64,000 nucleotides of DNA from Lumbricus terrestris (Eukaryota > Annelida > Clitellata > Crassiclitellata > Lumbricidae), in assembly GCA_949752735.1 (NCBI GenBank), contig OX457037.1, positions 67,459,811-67,523,810 of the forward strand. The letters are read 5' to 3'. The position numbers and the translations under genes are program-made. The notes beneath the pieces were generated by a model. That model was not told the origin of the DNA, did not search any database, and saw only the letters and a program-made list of their open reading frames with translations. Shown here piece after piece: positions 1 through 11,667 of the stretch. Numbering within the stretch: position 1 is the first letter of the stretch; each line of letters opens with the position of its first letter.

Positions 1-299
1 CCAAATGTGTTTAGCTGCTCTAGATCCAAAGTTATTGGCGTCTGAAAAATTTTGCAGACGCAAATTCGCGTTCATTTTTCGGCCTACCCTCACCAACTTC
101 AGTACCCCCATAACTCAGTCAATTTTCACAGTAGACACTTGAAACTTTCCAGATGATAATTGATTTTTGGTGAAAATATCAAGAAAAGAGTCGGAGTGTG
201 GGGAAAAGTTGAAAATTTGGTTGATTTGGCACGGAATGACACTAAGGGCCTCACCTTTTTTGGTTCCGCTCATACTTTTCCGAAAGAACCCAGATGATT
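1..299. other. Unassigned AT-rich DNA
   Basis: I see no gene, terminal repeat or recognisable transposon domain here. The stretch leads into the LINE remnant that follows. Confidence 0.4.
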
Positions 300-1230
300 G
301 TTACTGGTGACTACCGAACGCCATGTTAAACTGGGTGTTCCTCAAAGCTCAGTTCTTGGTGTCTCTCTCAGTTCTATTTATTCTTTACGCGGCTGGCATC
401 TTTCTTTTCCTAACCTGTAATGCTGCTGGCCATCTTGTTTGCTGATGATGTGCAGGTATTTGTCCCTTATCATCCCAGTTGCTTTTAATTGGGTATATTT
501 ATTATCTTACTAATCATCATGTCCTCTAATCGCCTCTCCTTTAATACTTCAAAGACTCAGTTCATCTGGGAAGATGCCACTCAGCAGCTCACAAAGCATG
601 ATCTTGTTCTGTTCTGTGAAAATTTTGGCTCTTTTCCTTCTTGTCAACTGTGCGGGTTCTGGGTGTTGTACTAGATGACTCACCTTTACTGAGCACATCT
701 CCAATCTCGCACGCTCCTGTTATTTTCATTTAAGGTATCTTTGTCATCGTCTTTCTGTTTCCTCCATTTTCATTACCTTAATTCATGTTTATAATGTTCT
801 CGAATTGACTACTGCAATTCACTTTTCATTGGTCTTTTAGGGTTTGTCTATCATTGCTTCAATCGGTCCTCAACTCAGCTGCTTGACTGAACTTCATTGG
901 CTTTCCTTGCCGTGCTCGCATGCAATTTACCAGTGAGCTCTTGACTCTGATCCTTAAGGCTCGAGTGAGGTTTTGCCCCGAAAATCTGGCTGACATTTCA
1001 GCATTACTCAGCTTCCTCCAACCATCCACTTTGTTCATCAATTGCCTCAATTGGTCCTTCTCTTTGGAATGTGCTTTCTACTTCTGTTCACTCTACTCAC
1101 CTGTCTGGCAGTGTCTTTTCTGCCTTGTATTTTCTCAAAACCTGCTTCTCGCAAGGCCTTGCACACTGGGGACCTTGCACACTAGGAGCATCTCTGAACG
1201 GTTCACCCTACTAGATGCGCTTTACAAATG
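300..1230 (+). pseudogene. Decayed LINE (CR1/L2-like) reverse transcriptase, C-terminal half
   Basis: Translation of the + strand with frameshifts gives a string of landmarks of non-LTR retrotransposon reverse transcriptase. Around 335-365 is a GVPQSSVLG block (family form GVPQGSVLG). Around 440-460 is a degraded ADD active-site region (ADDVQVF). Around 540-575 is NTSKTQFIW, matching the LNxSKTEFIW thumb-region motif. Near 890-960 come an LHWL block and then LTLILKARV. Reading frames are broken by stops and indels, so it is inactive. Family knowledge: this order of motifs is typical of CR1/L2-group LINEs. The exact clade and the 3' end are not certain. Confidence 0.7.
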
Positions 1231-1307
1231 ATTAAATACATGTTCCACAATACAATCTTGTGTATAAGATATCGGTCTGATAGAAGTTCCTATACCATTA
1301 TCAATAA

Positions 1308-1345
1308 CTAGCTGGGGTACCCGGCGTTGCACGGGAAATTTAGAT
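1308..1345 (-). mobile_element. Helitron-like 3' terminus, minus orientation
   Basis: Read on the minus strand, this end is a CCCG-type hairpin around a GCAACG loop, followed by a short spacer and CTAG, then a T outside the element. A hairpin followed by CTRR and insertion next to T is the hallmark of Helitron 3' ends. The same terminus occurs on the + strand at 4541-4544, 26835-26838 and 62930-62933. This copy faces the one ending at 4544. No Helitron protein is visible, so it would be non-autonomous. Confidence 0.55.
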
Positions 1346-3645
1346 TTTTCGTCCCCAAACCCAGCTCCACCCGCCCCTGTGGGGCGGCTTCGCCGCCCAT
1401 TTGGGGTTTATAAATGGTTATATATTTATGCCCCTCTGCTTGGAAGGTCTTCCCCAATTTTGCTGGTTAAACTCATGTTGCATGGGGGCTCCTCTTAGTG
1501 TATATTATACTCCTTGGCCAAAGCCATTTATCTTTCCTAGGGCGGTTGCGCTGCGTATACGCTTTGGCGAAAAATGACGTCATTTGTTATTGCACGACGA
1601 TTCAAATAATGGCGTCGCATTTTCAGCGATCGCGCAAATAACACGGCGAAAATTAAAATGTCTAATATTTCGAGTTCTAAAGTGAATAAGAAGGTGAAAA
1701 TAGCGGCCTGAGTAAGTTGAGTGAAAGTCTATTTATGTACAATGTTTAAGGTCAGTAGCTGCAAAACTGTGAGCGTGCATTCTGGACAAATTCCGCCAAG
1801 TCCTTATAGATATAGATGAAGGACTAGATATTGTGATTGACCATCATTTCATGTAACTGTGATTCCGAGCGTAAAACCTTAAAACAAATCCTTTGCCAAA
1901 TATTTTTTATGAATGGAGTTAATGTGAAGATTTAATCACAAGGATCGGGTGACTATGCAGACATTATCAATTACAGTAAAACCCAGTGATTTCTGGAATC
2001 TGGAATATCATCGTGTTTTACTTTCTAATACCAAAAAGAAGTTACAGTAAATGAGGCCCATCAAAATGTATTAGCAACAGATTCCTTGAAAAAAATTATT
2101 TAATAAGGTCATGCATAATAATACTGTTTATGATACGTATGTGTATACAGTACATGAGCTACTAAACCATTTTTATACATGGTTAGAGAAATGGTAGAAT
2201 CTAGTAAAACAGCCCAAGTTATGGACAACAATTGCCAAATCAACAAGAGTGCCTCGATTTTATGAATTCAATCCACTAAAAATTTCTTTGACAACTTAAG
2301 TTGCTGTTTAGTAATAGAAATTTATCCAAAACTGTATACTCTCAACTTTAGTGCACAACAGATGACCGAAAAGTCAAGCTGTCCTAAAATGTTGAATTCC
2401 GTATTATTAGCATAGAAATTATGTTCCAGTGCATATGATAAATCTAATATTCCTATGGGTGAGAGGTGTATGAAGTAAACAAAAGCGGACTAAAAACGGG
2501 ATCATTCTGATCACTGCAAGTGAGCAAATTCCTGGACGAAATACTTATTGAGTGCATGATCCAAATTAATCGAAGTTAAGTATGGAATCACTAATTAGTT
2601 ACTAATTAACAGTAGCATTAATAATATCTAACAATCCTAACTCAATGTCCTTGTTCTAATGGCACACTAGAGAATACATTTGGCTGAGTTTAAAGGATGA
2701 GGATGTCCTTATGATGCACAATCCTCTTCCCTTTCTTGAACCCCCCCCCCCCCAGTTAGGTAAACTAATGAGAAAATTAACAGTTTTATCCAAAAAATTA
2801 TCATTCGGCTAGTACAAGTTTGCTATTTGCACATTGCTAGTGACTTAAATTTAATGCTGTTATTGATGACTTGTACTTTGTTTGGAATATGTGAAAGACT
2901 TAAAATTGTTAATTGTCTGAGATGATGAAAACTAATTGCCTGTGATGATGATATTTTCTGTCTAAGGTGCAGAGGAAAGAGTATGAAATTAACCGTTACC
3001 GTATACTAAGATGGAAGTTAACAAATGCTTGACTTGTGCACAAAGTCATGGTGGCAGGCGGGTGGAATGCATATCAGCTCTGAAGGAAAAGAATGACTTT
3101 TTGCTGCAGTGGACATTGCCAGTGCTCAATGAACGCTAATTGTATCATATGCATCAAGTTTACACTACTGACACTAAATGTCTGTTGATCTTGTCTGTTA
3201 TATAATTTTTTATTTAATTGATTGAACGCTATTATTAAAATTATGGTTTCTCAGAAGAACTAGTTGACATTTGCGAAAGAAAAGAGAAAAAAGCTGACCT
3301 AAGAGGTGCCTAAATTACATGTTTCAGCTTAATTTTCGTTGGACTCTATCGTGGAATTAACCATGCATTTATAAAATTTGTAATTTAAAGGATTAATTCC
3401 TTATTGGACGTTTAATATAATACATTAAAAAAGTTATGTGCTGTTTGTCATGTACTAATAATTCAATTTCCCTAAATGTTTTATTTGTTTGATTTTTTTG
3501 TATAAGTAGCATTTATATTTCAGTTGTATATAGTGATGCAAAATTTTACTTGCTCTGTGATGCCTAATTGTTCATTAAAATGTCTATTATTCTAGCATGG
3601 AAGATGGCTGTCCAGATTTAAGCCTATGTAGGCTTATTCATGGTT
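1346..3645. other. Body of Helitron-like element, no coding capacity seen
   Basis: About 2.3 kb of AT-rich sequence between two opposed Helitron-like ends. It has a short C homopolymer near 2740. I found no convincing ORF, splice pattern, RNA gene or terminal repeat. It may be the body of one or both elements. Confidence 0.35.
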
Positions 3646-4320
3646 GTCCAATTGTGGGTGGACATGGAGCTCGTGGCCAAATTGGTGTCGGACCCATCTA
3701 GGTGGCCTATGTGGGGCCAATACAGGCAGCCCATATAGACTGCCCAGATGGGCCCACATTGAACCCATACAGATTACAGACTACTTCATGGGCTGCCCAT
3801 TTGGGGCGGACATGGAGCCCGTGGCAAAATTGGTATCGAGCCCATCTAGGCGGCCCACGTGGGGCCAATACGGACAGCCCATATAGGCGGCCCAGATGGG
3901 GCCCACATTAAGCCCATATAGACTACATGGGCTGCCCATTTGGGGCGGACATGGAGCCCGTGGCCAAATTGGTATCGAGCCCATCTAGGCGGCCCACTTG
4001 GGGCCAATACGGACAGCCCATATAGGCGGCCCAGATGGGGCCCACATTAAGCCCATATAAACTACATGGGCTGCCCATTTGGGGCGGACATGGAGCCCGT
4101 GGCCAAATTGGTATCGAGCCCATCTAGGCGGCCCACGTGGGGCCAATACGGACAGCCCATATAGGCGGCCCAGATGGGGCCCACATTAAACCCATATAGA
4201 CTACTTCATGGGCTGCCCATTTGGGGCGGACATGGAGCCCGTGGCCAAATTGGTATCGAGCCCATCTAGGCGGCCCATCTGGGCCCCACGAAGTTGCCTA
4301 TCTGGGGCCCACTTGGGACC
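3646..4320 (+). repeat. GC-rich minisatellite, ~139-142 bp unit, about 4.7 copies
   Basis: A unit beginning ATGGGCTGCCCATTTGG recurs at 3788, 3927, 4066 and 4208, giving periods of 139, 139 and 142 bp. A diverged first copy lies before 3788 and a partial last copy ends near 4320. Each unit contains several short palindromic blocks of the type GGGCTGCCC and GGCGGCCCAGATGGGC. The period is not a stable multiple of three and ORFs exist on both strands, so I read it as a non-coding tandem array. It sits about 220 bp upstream of the Helitron-like 3' end at 4544, as in Helentron-type elements with central tandem repeats. Confidence 0.9.
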
Positions 4321-4544
4321 CATTTTCCGATGCTGGCTGGGAAAAGACTCGGAAATGACAAAGCGTCGGTTTACCGACATTTTTGCAATTGATTCTTACC
4401 CAAATTTATAAAGTCAAGCATGGAAATCGGGGTGGGGTGGAGGAGTGGCGAAAACCCGAAATTTAACGGTCAACGCTGCATGGGTACCCCAGAGTAGTGT
4501 TGAAAACCCTAAATTTCCCGGGCAACGCCGGGTCCCACATCTAG
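4321..4544 (+). mobile_element. Helitron-like 3' terminus, plus orientation
   Basis: The segment ends in a hairpin at 4517-4532 (5-bp stem CCCGG/CCGGG, loop GCAACG), a short spacer, then CTAG at 4541-4544 followed by T. A second, degraded copy of the terminal motif (GGTACCCCAGAGTAGT) lies at about 4480-4497, so the subterminal region contains an internal duplicate of the end. The array at 3646-4320 probably belongs to the same element. Confidence 0.6.
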
Positions 4545-5284
4545 TAAAAATATATTTCTTAACTCGTCTGTCTGCATTCACTCGCATTAAATCTAAAGCC
4601 TTTTAAATAAATAATGTCGTATGAAAAGCCGCTAATTGTCCGTTTTTACGAGAAGATCGGTAGAACTGTCAGTAAACAACGACTGCATATAATTGTGGCG
4701 AAGGTCTCACCAAAATGAGTTCATTGAAAACTGTACAGTTTTGATGGCATAAGGTCGAGTTAAAAAAAAGTGTAGCCTACAACTATATATTCGCCCTTTA
4801 TGTTCAGGCATTAGCCTATGTATAATAGTTGGCAACTTCACTTAACCTATGTCGCAATGCATCGTCGTTTTATAATAAGCCAGTGGTGCTTGAAGCAGTC
4901 AACGATATTTGATATACTAGCCTAATTATTACATAGATGAGTCATACTTAATAAGTAGACTGGATTGGACGCAGGTGAAAACACAGCCTGCATGGGCAGC
5001 ATGGCAATGTCAGAATCACTTAGTATCTAGTAATATCACAGAGCACAACAATGACATTTTTCTCATTTTGAGCGTCAAAAATAGCACCAACGCCCAACCA
5101 ATGCTTAGACTCCTGCGTAGATTTCTTCAGCAAACTCTTCACTCACAGTTACTCAGTGCCATCGATTGATACTTCGCCTAAAGATAGGCAATTAACAGAT
5201 GCCTAAGAATGACCTGCGCTACTCTCAACCGCTCTATTTTCATGTAGAAATAACAACATCATTGTCTATGAGGCCTATTATTGC
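4545..5284. other. Intergenic or intronic AT-rich DNA, nothing recognised
   Basis: No gene or complete repeat is visible between the Helitron-like end and the MITE that follows. Given the exon beginning at 5465, this is probably intron of TRIM-NHL copy 1. Confidence 0.4.
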
Positions 5285-5426
5285 CAGTGGCGGCGCTAGG
5301 GGGGGGGGGCTAGGAGGGCAAAGCCTCCCCTAAAAGGCCATCCATTTTCCCCATGTAAAAATTAAATATTTGCACGAAAAAACCCTTTAGCCCCCCCCCC
5401 AAACTGAAATCCTGGCGCCACCACTG
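5285..5426. mobile_element. Short hAT-type MITE (CAGTGGCGGCG ends)
   Basis: A 142-bp element with inverted ends CAGTGGCGGCGCTAGG and CCTGGCGCCACCACTG and long G and C runs just inside. Flanks ATTATTGC and ATTATAGA are similar but not identical, so any 8-bp target duplication has decayed. Its ends match the CAGTGGYG family seen intact at 27962-29729, 47588-47848 and 49424-49661. Confidence 0.7.
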
Positions 5427-5464
5427 ATTATAGAGTATATGGTCTGATTTATTTTCCTTTGCAG

Positions 5465-6697
5465 CGGATGTGGTGAACGATGATTCCGGTGATAACGTGT
5501 CTGACGAACAACTGACGCCATCTTCCGGTCAATCAGCGCAAGTGTCCGTCTCTAAACAAGAAATGTCTCCAGTTGAACCTGAGATAGTCACATCCGAAAC
5601 GCAGTCTGCAGGTATACGCCTATAGCATAACATTGAATCACATGTCTCAAAACGTAGCAATTGTGGCACTGCAGAAAAATATGCAGGCATAAATTGAATA
5701 GTAGTTGTCTTCATTGTTTCATTGATCTTGATAACTATAGCATTGTAAATTTCATTGATCTTAATAACTATAGCATTCTCATAATATTATATGTTTTGCA
5801 TCTGTTTCAGACACCGAATGCACCAACTACCGGCGCACTCCATTCTTAATCAAGACGATCAAGACGTCAATGTCGGCTCTGAAGGATAAGCCGATCTGGG
5901 GAGTGGCTATCCTCGACCGAGAGCTGTTCATCCTAACACAAAAGATGTCGAAGATCGACGTCTTCTGCACCGACGACTTCAGATTCAAACGCAGAATTTC
6001 CGCAACGATGGACTTCGTAAATCCAAGAGACATCGTGTCATGCAATCGAAACAGATGTCTTTACGTGATCGACTGGAAGGAGAAGTTCACGCAGAAGGAG
6101 ATTGTGCGGTTGGAACCAAGTGGGACCGTCATCCGGAAATGGCTGACTGGTGAAGACAAAGGATTATTGTCGATTTCAAGAGACTCTAACATCATTCTCA
6201 CAGTAACCACCAAGAATATGTTGAAGGAATACTCACCAGAGGGTCAACTGATCAGGGAAGTTATTCTCTCTCTGGATGGTTCCAGTCCATGGCATGCGGT
6301 CAAACTGACCAACGGTCATTTCGTGGTCAGTAAAGACGATGACCGTTTGCATACGGTGTCCATAGTGGACGGTGATGGAGAGACTGTGCGGTCGTTCATC
6401 AGAGAAGGAGACACCAATCTGAAGGGTTCAGTTCCTGTTGTGGTAGACGAAGGAGGAACGGTGTTGCTGGCTGATACGTTCAAGAACCGAGTGTTATTGT
6501 TGAGTTCGGATCTGAATTACAAGAGACTGTTGGTGTCGAAGAGTCAAAATCTGAGATGTCCACATTGTCCAGTCAGGATGCAACTGGAAGAGTCGAGTGG
6601 ACGATTGTTCATTGTGGACAATGAATATGATTACTTCAGTCGAGGGAAGTGGAGAGATGGACGCATTCTCGTCTTCGATGTAACATCAAAGGCTTAA
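5465..6697 (+). CDS. TRIM-NHL gene copy 1, last two exons: linker and NHL domain (partial)
   Basis: Two exons join in frame: 5465-5611 (acceptor TTTGCAG, donor GTATAC) and 5811-6697 (acceptor TGTTTCAG, stop TAA). The first encodes about 49 residues rich in Ser, Glu and Gln, probably a flexible linker. The second encodes about 295 residues. Its most conserved block is a classic NHL repeat around residues 190-215 of the ATG-initiated part (VVVDEGGTVLLADTFKNRV). NHL repeats fold into a beta-propeller that binds protein or RNA. The exon aligns throughout with the exon at 45708, including the shared LIKTIK / LLKTIK start. Both junctions are phase 1. The RING/B-box exon should lie upstream of the window. 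An internal ATG at 5870 is in frame, but the spliced reading frame enters earlier. Role in ubiquitin ligation is inferred from the family. Confidence 0.85.
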
Positions 6698-6772
6698 ATG
6701 GAGCGCCAGAGGTTTAAGAAATTAATCCGTTCGACATGTAGGCATATGTGCTAGGAAAATGTGCATTTAGAA

Positions 6773-6778
6773 AATAAA
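6773..6778 (+). terminator. Poly(A) signal of TRIM-NHL copy 1
   Basis: AATAAA lies 76 bp after the stop codon at 6695-6697, a normal distance for a short 3' UTR. Confidence 0.65.
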
Positions 6779-6932
6779 CACGTCGTTAAGAAAATGTACT
6801 GAATACGAGTCTATAGAAGGCGAAGTAGCCTAGGCCTATTGTATGACCGTCGTGGACAGGGAATCTATAATTATTAGGACTTTGAACATTACACAGCGGT
6901 AGACCTGTAGGTAACATGTCTGTAGGGACAGG

Positions 6933-8480
6933 CAGAGTGTGATTTGCCGGGGGGTTGGGGGTCGGACCCCCTCTTTGCTATGGCCCGACCCCCACACTTC
7001 CACCTCCAAAAAAAGGTGTGGGGGTCCAATTTCGACCCCCTCTTTTGGCAGTGCGGGCGGCCAGTGCCACAAGAGGGGGACTGCAAGCAGTTAGTAGGAC
7101 TTATTTGTTTCATTTCCTCATTCGTTCAACACTTGACAGGTCACAGTTGACACAAAGTTTCAAGTTGTACTGTTGTGACGTTGTCCGGTCCCGTCGACTC
7201 CCGTGACAGTGACACAATTTCCCAAATGATCAAATTTCAGAAACTGTGGAAGCCTTAACGTTCAGTGCAGATTGCGAGCGTGGTTTTAGTTCCATGAATC
7301 TGCAGCACACAGACACAAGAAACCGGCTAAAAACTGAAACTGTCAGTGCTCTATTGATGATAGCTGTTAATGGCCCTGCTGTGCAATTTTTCAAGTGTCA
7401 CGAGTATGTCTTATCTTGGTTCAAAAAAGGCAGGCATGGTGCCAACGACAAACCAACAGGGAAGAAAAGGAATGTTGATGAGCTTAGACCAAGATATAAA
7501 CTTTTTGCCATGATTAAAGACTAGTCACTACCACTTAGCTAGAGTTCATCACAAATTAGGCTACATCATACATGACAATTTCATTTCAATAATTTTCGCA
7601 TGATGACTAGTTTATCATAAATAATTTGCACTTCGTTATTGATGATTCTTGTTTCTGTTGTCATTTGAAATTATTTCAGTTTTTAGTCCTCAATAGGAAC
7701 ACAAATATCTTCTTATTAAGAAAGTTCTTATTTGAAGTTATTTCTTGTGAGTTGTTATAAGAACAGTATTTAGTTGATGCGTTACAGCTTGTGACTTGTG
7801 AAGTTCCGAGCACTTCGTTCATCCTAGGACCTTACTATTGTTTTATTATTTTGAGTGCTGAGTCTGCTGACTGCTGAGTATTATTCTCACTTTGCGTTGT
7901 ACTAACTATAGTGCAACATAAGTGAATATTATAGTGCCACTATGGCACTATAAATGAATACCCATATGTCTTTGCTCCATGTTTATGTGTTTTCCATGTT
8001 AAACAACAACAAAAAGTAAAACAAAAATTTCAATTGGACTTTGTTATTTTTCTCATATTTTAAGTCCAATTGGGAGTGGTTTTTGTATTATATTACTTCT
8101 AATTTAGAGCAAGTTTATGCAGTACTGTGTTTGTTTACAATGAAAGTTGCTAATGACAAGTTAATTAAACTTGAAAACTACTGGGTTAACGAACAGAAAA
8201 ACTTCAAACCCTTTAACATAAATAACATGTTAACTGATCTTTAAAAAGGTGATATTATTCAATTCATTCAATTCACTTTCAATAGAAGATTTTGCTTTGG
8301 ATTGCACCAAATCAATAGCGGCCGGGGCTCCGCCCCGGACCCCGCTGGGGGAGCTTACGACGCTCCCCCAGACCCCTAGTCGGATATGCTCCGCAGTCGC
8401 CGCGGCGTATTTTGGCCCCCCCCCCAAAAAAAGGACATTAAGCCGACCCCCACACTTCTTTTTTGACAAATCACACACTG
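6933..8480 (+). mobile_element. hAT transposon with 8-bp TSD GGGACAGG
   Basis: The element starts CAGAGTGTGATTTG and ends CAAATCACACACTG, and is flanked on both sides by GGGACAGG (6925-6932 and 8481-8488). An 8-bp duplication and CA..TG ends define the hAT superfamily. At 1,548 bp it is shorter than an autonomous element, and only the last transposase exon remains. GC-rich blocks with C runs lie near both ends (6948-7080, 8320-8460). Confidence 0.9.
7241..7524 (+). pseudogene. hAT transposase, C-terminal dimerisation exon
   Basis: An acceptor-like TTTCAG ends at 7240 and opens a frame of about 94 residues to the TAG at 7522-7524. Near the start it reads FSADCERGFSSMN, then TRNRLKTETV and the NGPAVQFF block. 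This is the conserved hAT C-terminal dimerisation region (xSAECERGFSxMNxIKTxxRNRL). The RNase H-like catalytic core is missing from the element, so the piece is a remnant. The listed frame can be read from a GTG at 7246, but splicing from a lost upstream exon is more likely. Confidence 0.85.
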
Positions 8481-8854
8481 GGGACAGGCCTAAGCTATAA
8501 AAAAAAGAAACCACGTGAACCTGTTCAATTATGATGTTGAGGCTGCTTTTTTCCGATGTGGATAATGAAATTCATGTTTCGCAAATTTGCATATTGCATC
8601 ATCTGTATTCAGTATAAATACATGTAGCTACAATCAGGGAATGCCTGCTTTATTGATCCGCCTACAAACGCACTGCTGATACATCGAATAGGAACAATCC
8701 AATATCCAATAGTGTACAATTGCAGCTAGAATAGTCATAACCGACGTCTTCGAAGCTGTGGGAAATAAATTGAGAATGGATAAAGTAAGAATGAAATGGC
8801 AACACCCCCAGTAATAAGCTTAAGTCTCTTGAATAGCATTCGTGTGATAATGCC

Positions 8855-9215
8855 GGTGTAAAAGTTTCAAATTACCCCCTCCTAAACATTACCCCCCCCC
8901 CCCCGGTAACTTGAAACCGGTTTCAGATTACCCCCCGGAAACTAGATTTGCATCAATCATCGCATTTATTGCACTAAAGAAATCAGAAAAATCATCCCGC
9001 TGGTAGCCCGAGGGTTAATTGTCAAGTATACCTCCTATGCAGAATGTTGCTTGTTCATTCCGTCCTCGTTCGCACAACTCTGACATCCCACATGCTGACG
9101 CATTACACCCGGTGTAAAGGTTTCAAATTACCCCCTCCTAAACATTACCCCCCTGCAAAATGTAATTTGCATCAATCATCGCATTTATTGCACTAAAATA
9201 TAAAAAAAATCATCC
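8855..9215 (+). repeat. Two direct copies of a C-rich MITE-like segment
   Basis: A block starting CCGGTGTAAA and continuing GTTTCAAATTACCCCCTCC occurs at about 8855-9010 and again at about 9108-9215. Both copies continue into CATCAATCATCGCATTTATT and then ATCATCCCGCT. The first copy has a longer run of C and an inner repeat of the ACCCCCC motif. Confidence 0.75.
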
Positions 9216-9439
9216 CGCTTCTTGTTTTGGTCTGAGGATTTTCATCTGTCATTCCACTTCGTGGTTTGTTATCAATTTTTTGATCGAAAGAAAAATAATA
9301 GCCTCGAAGCCATTTCTCCATTGTAATTTCAGCGGCGTTTAGTATTTTAAATACAGATGAAAATATTGATAACAAACCACGAAGTGGAATGACGGATGAA
9401 AATCTTCAGACCAAAACAAGAAGCGGGATGATTTTTTTT
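9203..9439. repeat. Near-perfect foldback (about 78-bp arms)
   Basis: Arms at 9203-9280 and 9361-9439 are inverted copies: ATCATCCCGCTTCTTG on the left and CAAGAAGCGGGATGAT on the right, with only a few mismatches. The spacer is about 80 bp. The left arm continues from the direct repeat just before it, so this is probably one compound MITE. Confidence 0.85.
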
Positions 9440-10355
9440 AGCTAAAATAAAAAAGTAACAAACTTAAGTACATTGAGAACAGTACGAACAACAACATTGA
9501 AAACGTGTGCTCTAACTATGTGCTGTAGTCCTAGTCGTAATACCAGCATTATTGGGTTTTCTCAAAGTCGAAAATATATCTAGGTATAGTCACAAACACT
9601 GTGCTAGACATATTTTTTGTGTTCTTTTTAGTTTCTAGACAGTATTGGTTTACTACTTTAAACATTATCAATATCCTCAAAAATTGTTCAGTTTTATTGC
9701 TTTTCTTTAGGGCCTACTTTTAACATGCATGCACTTCAAAAATCAATTTACATCTGTTATAATACAGAAATCGAGCAAATTGAAATTAAATACTCAAAAT
9801 TCTACCATGAGAATACTCTATTGTTACTACATAAATTAATAAAATTTGAGAATGACAAAGCTGTACGTCCAAAAATTGTCTTGGTCATCCTATAAAATGC
9901 TGAATTCTTCAACATTCAATAAACACAACAACATTATAAAGATAATTAATGAAGTCAGACTTCTATTTTAATTGAAGGAATTCATTACCACAACAATAAA
10001 TTATTTTGTTTGGCAAGGGACATCATGCAAACTTGTTTTTCAGTTTAACTCAAAATGACTAAGAATGGACATACAGCCTTGTAATTCTCAGGTCGCGAGT
10101 TCATGTTACAAAAAAAGCTTGGTACGGTAACCTGAGGGTTAAGACAAGCTAAGACAGTGCTGGGGTTGCGAAGTACTGAATAAAACAGCGGGAAATCGAG
10201 ACTATCTCGTCTGCAGCACTGACTCCAAGCCTCTGCTGTGAGGAGCAGGCTCGACAGCGCATGACAAAGATAGGGCCTACAGAGATTCGGTTAAACTAAT
10301 TTTAACGCTAGTCTAATGAGCTGCAACTTTGTACACATGGTTATCATATCTGTGT
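9440..10355. other. AT-rich DNA, nothing recognised
   Basis: No convincing ORF, repeat end or RNA gene. The codon-like stretches are short and interrupted. Confidence 0.4.
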
Positions 10356-11412
10356 AGTCGGGTCAATCTACGAAATAACCTCGGTGAACCCGGAACAAAT
10401 AGCAAGAAAACGTTTTAGGATGATTTTCTGGAGTCTTAGGTTTGGTGATGAACAAACTAAAAGTTGCATAAAATCGGAGCACGGCAAGTGGTCTAATTTT
10501 GGCAGCCGTTCGTTTTGGATGCCGCCGTTCTTTCCAGCGCCGACCCCATGTACATTTTGTTCGATGGACTGACCCCGAGATCTGGAATGAACCCCCTCCA
10601 GCGCCGTTTGATGTCATGCTGTGATGAAGGTGATGCTGATGATGACGTGGATGGGTTGGCGGAGGATGGGATTGTGCAGGATGGATTCCATTCGCCTTCT
10701 ACCCCGTTCCGCTTCTCCTCCGCCTCCTCCTCCGAAAGATCCATCCATTTCCGAGACACTTCCGCTTGTCATGAACCCAAAGGTTCCGTTGACGAACTTC
10801 TCGGAAACGCTTCCGATCGCTGGCATCTTAGTTTTCTTGCAGTGTCACATTTGCAAAGTTGATTCCATTTCTTTCCGGTACTTCAAAAATGTTAAGTTGG
10901 AGTCCGAATTCATGTTTCCATTGCATACATCACTTCACTTATAGCAATTTCAACATTCTGGCCGCCATTTTCCCGCCATTTTTGGTTTTCTTCCAGTGCT
11001 ACATATGTGTCTTTGATTCCATTGCATGCCTAGAACCCCTGCATCTTAATTTGAATTACAAAATCGTGTTCATATCACATACAATACCCGACTTACATCC
11101 TTTTTTAGGCAATAGGCCGCCTTTTGGCCTCAAGCTTGCTAACCACGATTTTCGTTCTCAGGAGGGTCAAATTAGTCTAGAAAAGCATGTTACCAAATTA
11201 TTGCATGATCTGCTTCTAACAGTATCATTTCCAGATTCCAAGCCTGGTCCAATTGGCGGCCATCTTTTCCCCCCGCCAAAATTAGACCACTTGCCGTGCT
11301 CCGATTTCTTGCAACTTTTAGTATGTTCATCACCAGACCTAAGACTCCAGAAAATCATCATAAAACGTTTTCTTGCAATTCGTTCCGGGTCATGTCGTAG
11401 ATTGACCCGACT
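10356..11412. mobile_element. DNA transposon remnant with ~140-bp terminal inverted repeats
   Basis: The left end begins AGTCGGGTCAATCTACG and the right end finishes CGTAGATTGACCCGACT. The inverted arms run about 10356-10505 and 11275-11412, with a ~10-bp gap near the outer third. The interior (10506-11274) has overlapping ORFs on both strands, but none resembles a known transposase. I could not find a clear target duplication. The long arms suggest a MULE-like or foldback non-autonomous element. Confidence 0.75.
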
Positions 11413-11667
11413 AGTGGTTCTGTTTCACAAAGCAATCCATAAAGCTATAGTCCTACGTCCTTGCATTGAGCGTCGTGTTGGGCTCCAGGCTTGCTGGCCT
11501 AAATATAGGCCTAAATGGCATACGACGGCGTTCAGCCTTAAACATTTTGTGTGGACTATAAGAAGACATCTGGAGCAGGTACATTCATAATGTCGATATA
11601 ATATATCGATTTACCTGTGAGGCTGCACAGCTGGCTCAGCCTGATTCTGTAAAACTGACTACAGTAA

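Noticed and set aside
3644..4411. Protein-coding genes in the GC-rich minisatellite
   Set aside because: Open frames occur on both strands because the repeat lacks stops. The period (139-142 bp) does not preserve a frame.
10859..11590. A 243-codon ORF across the right arm of the TIR element
   Set aside because: It spans the inverted arm and unrelated flank, and has no recognisable domain or splice context. It is probably a chance frame.
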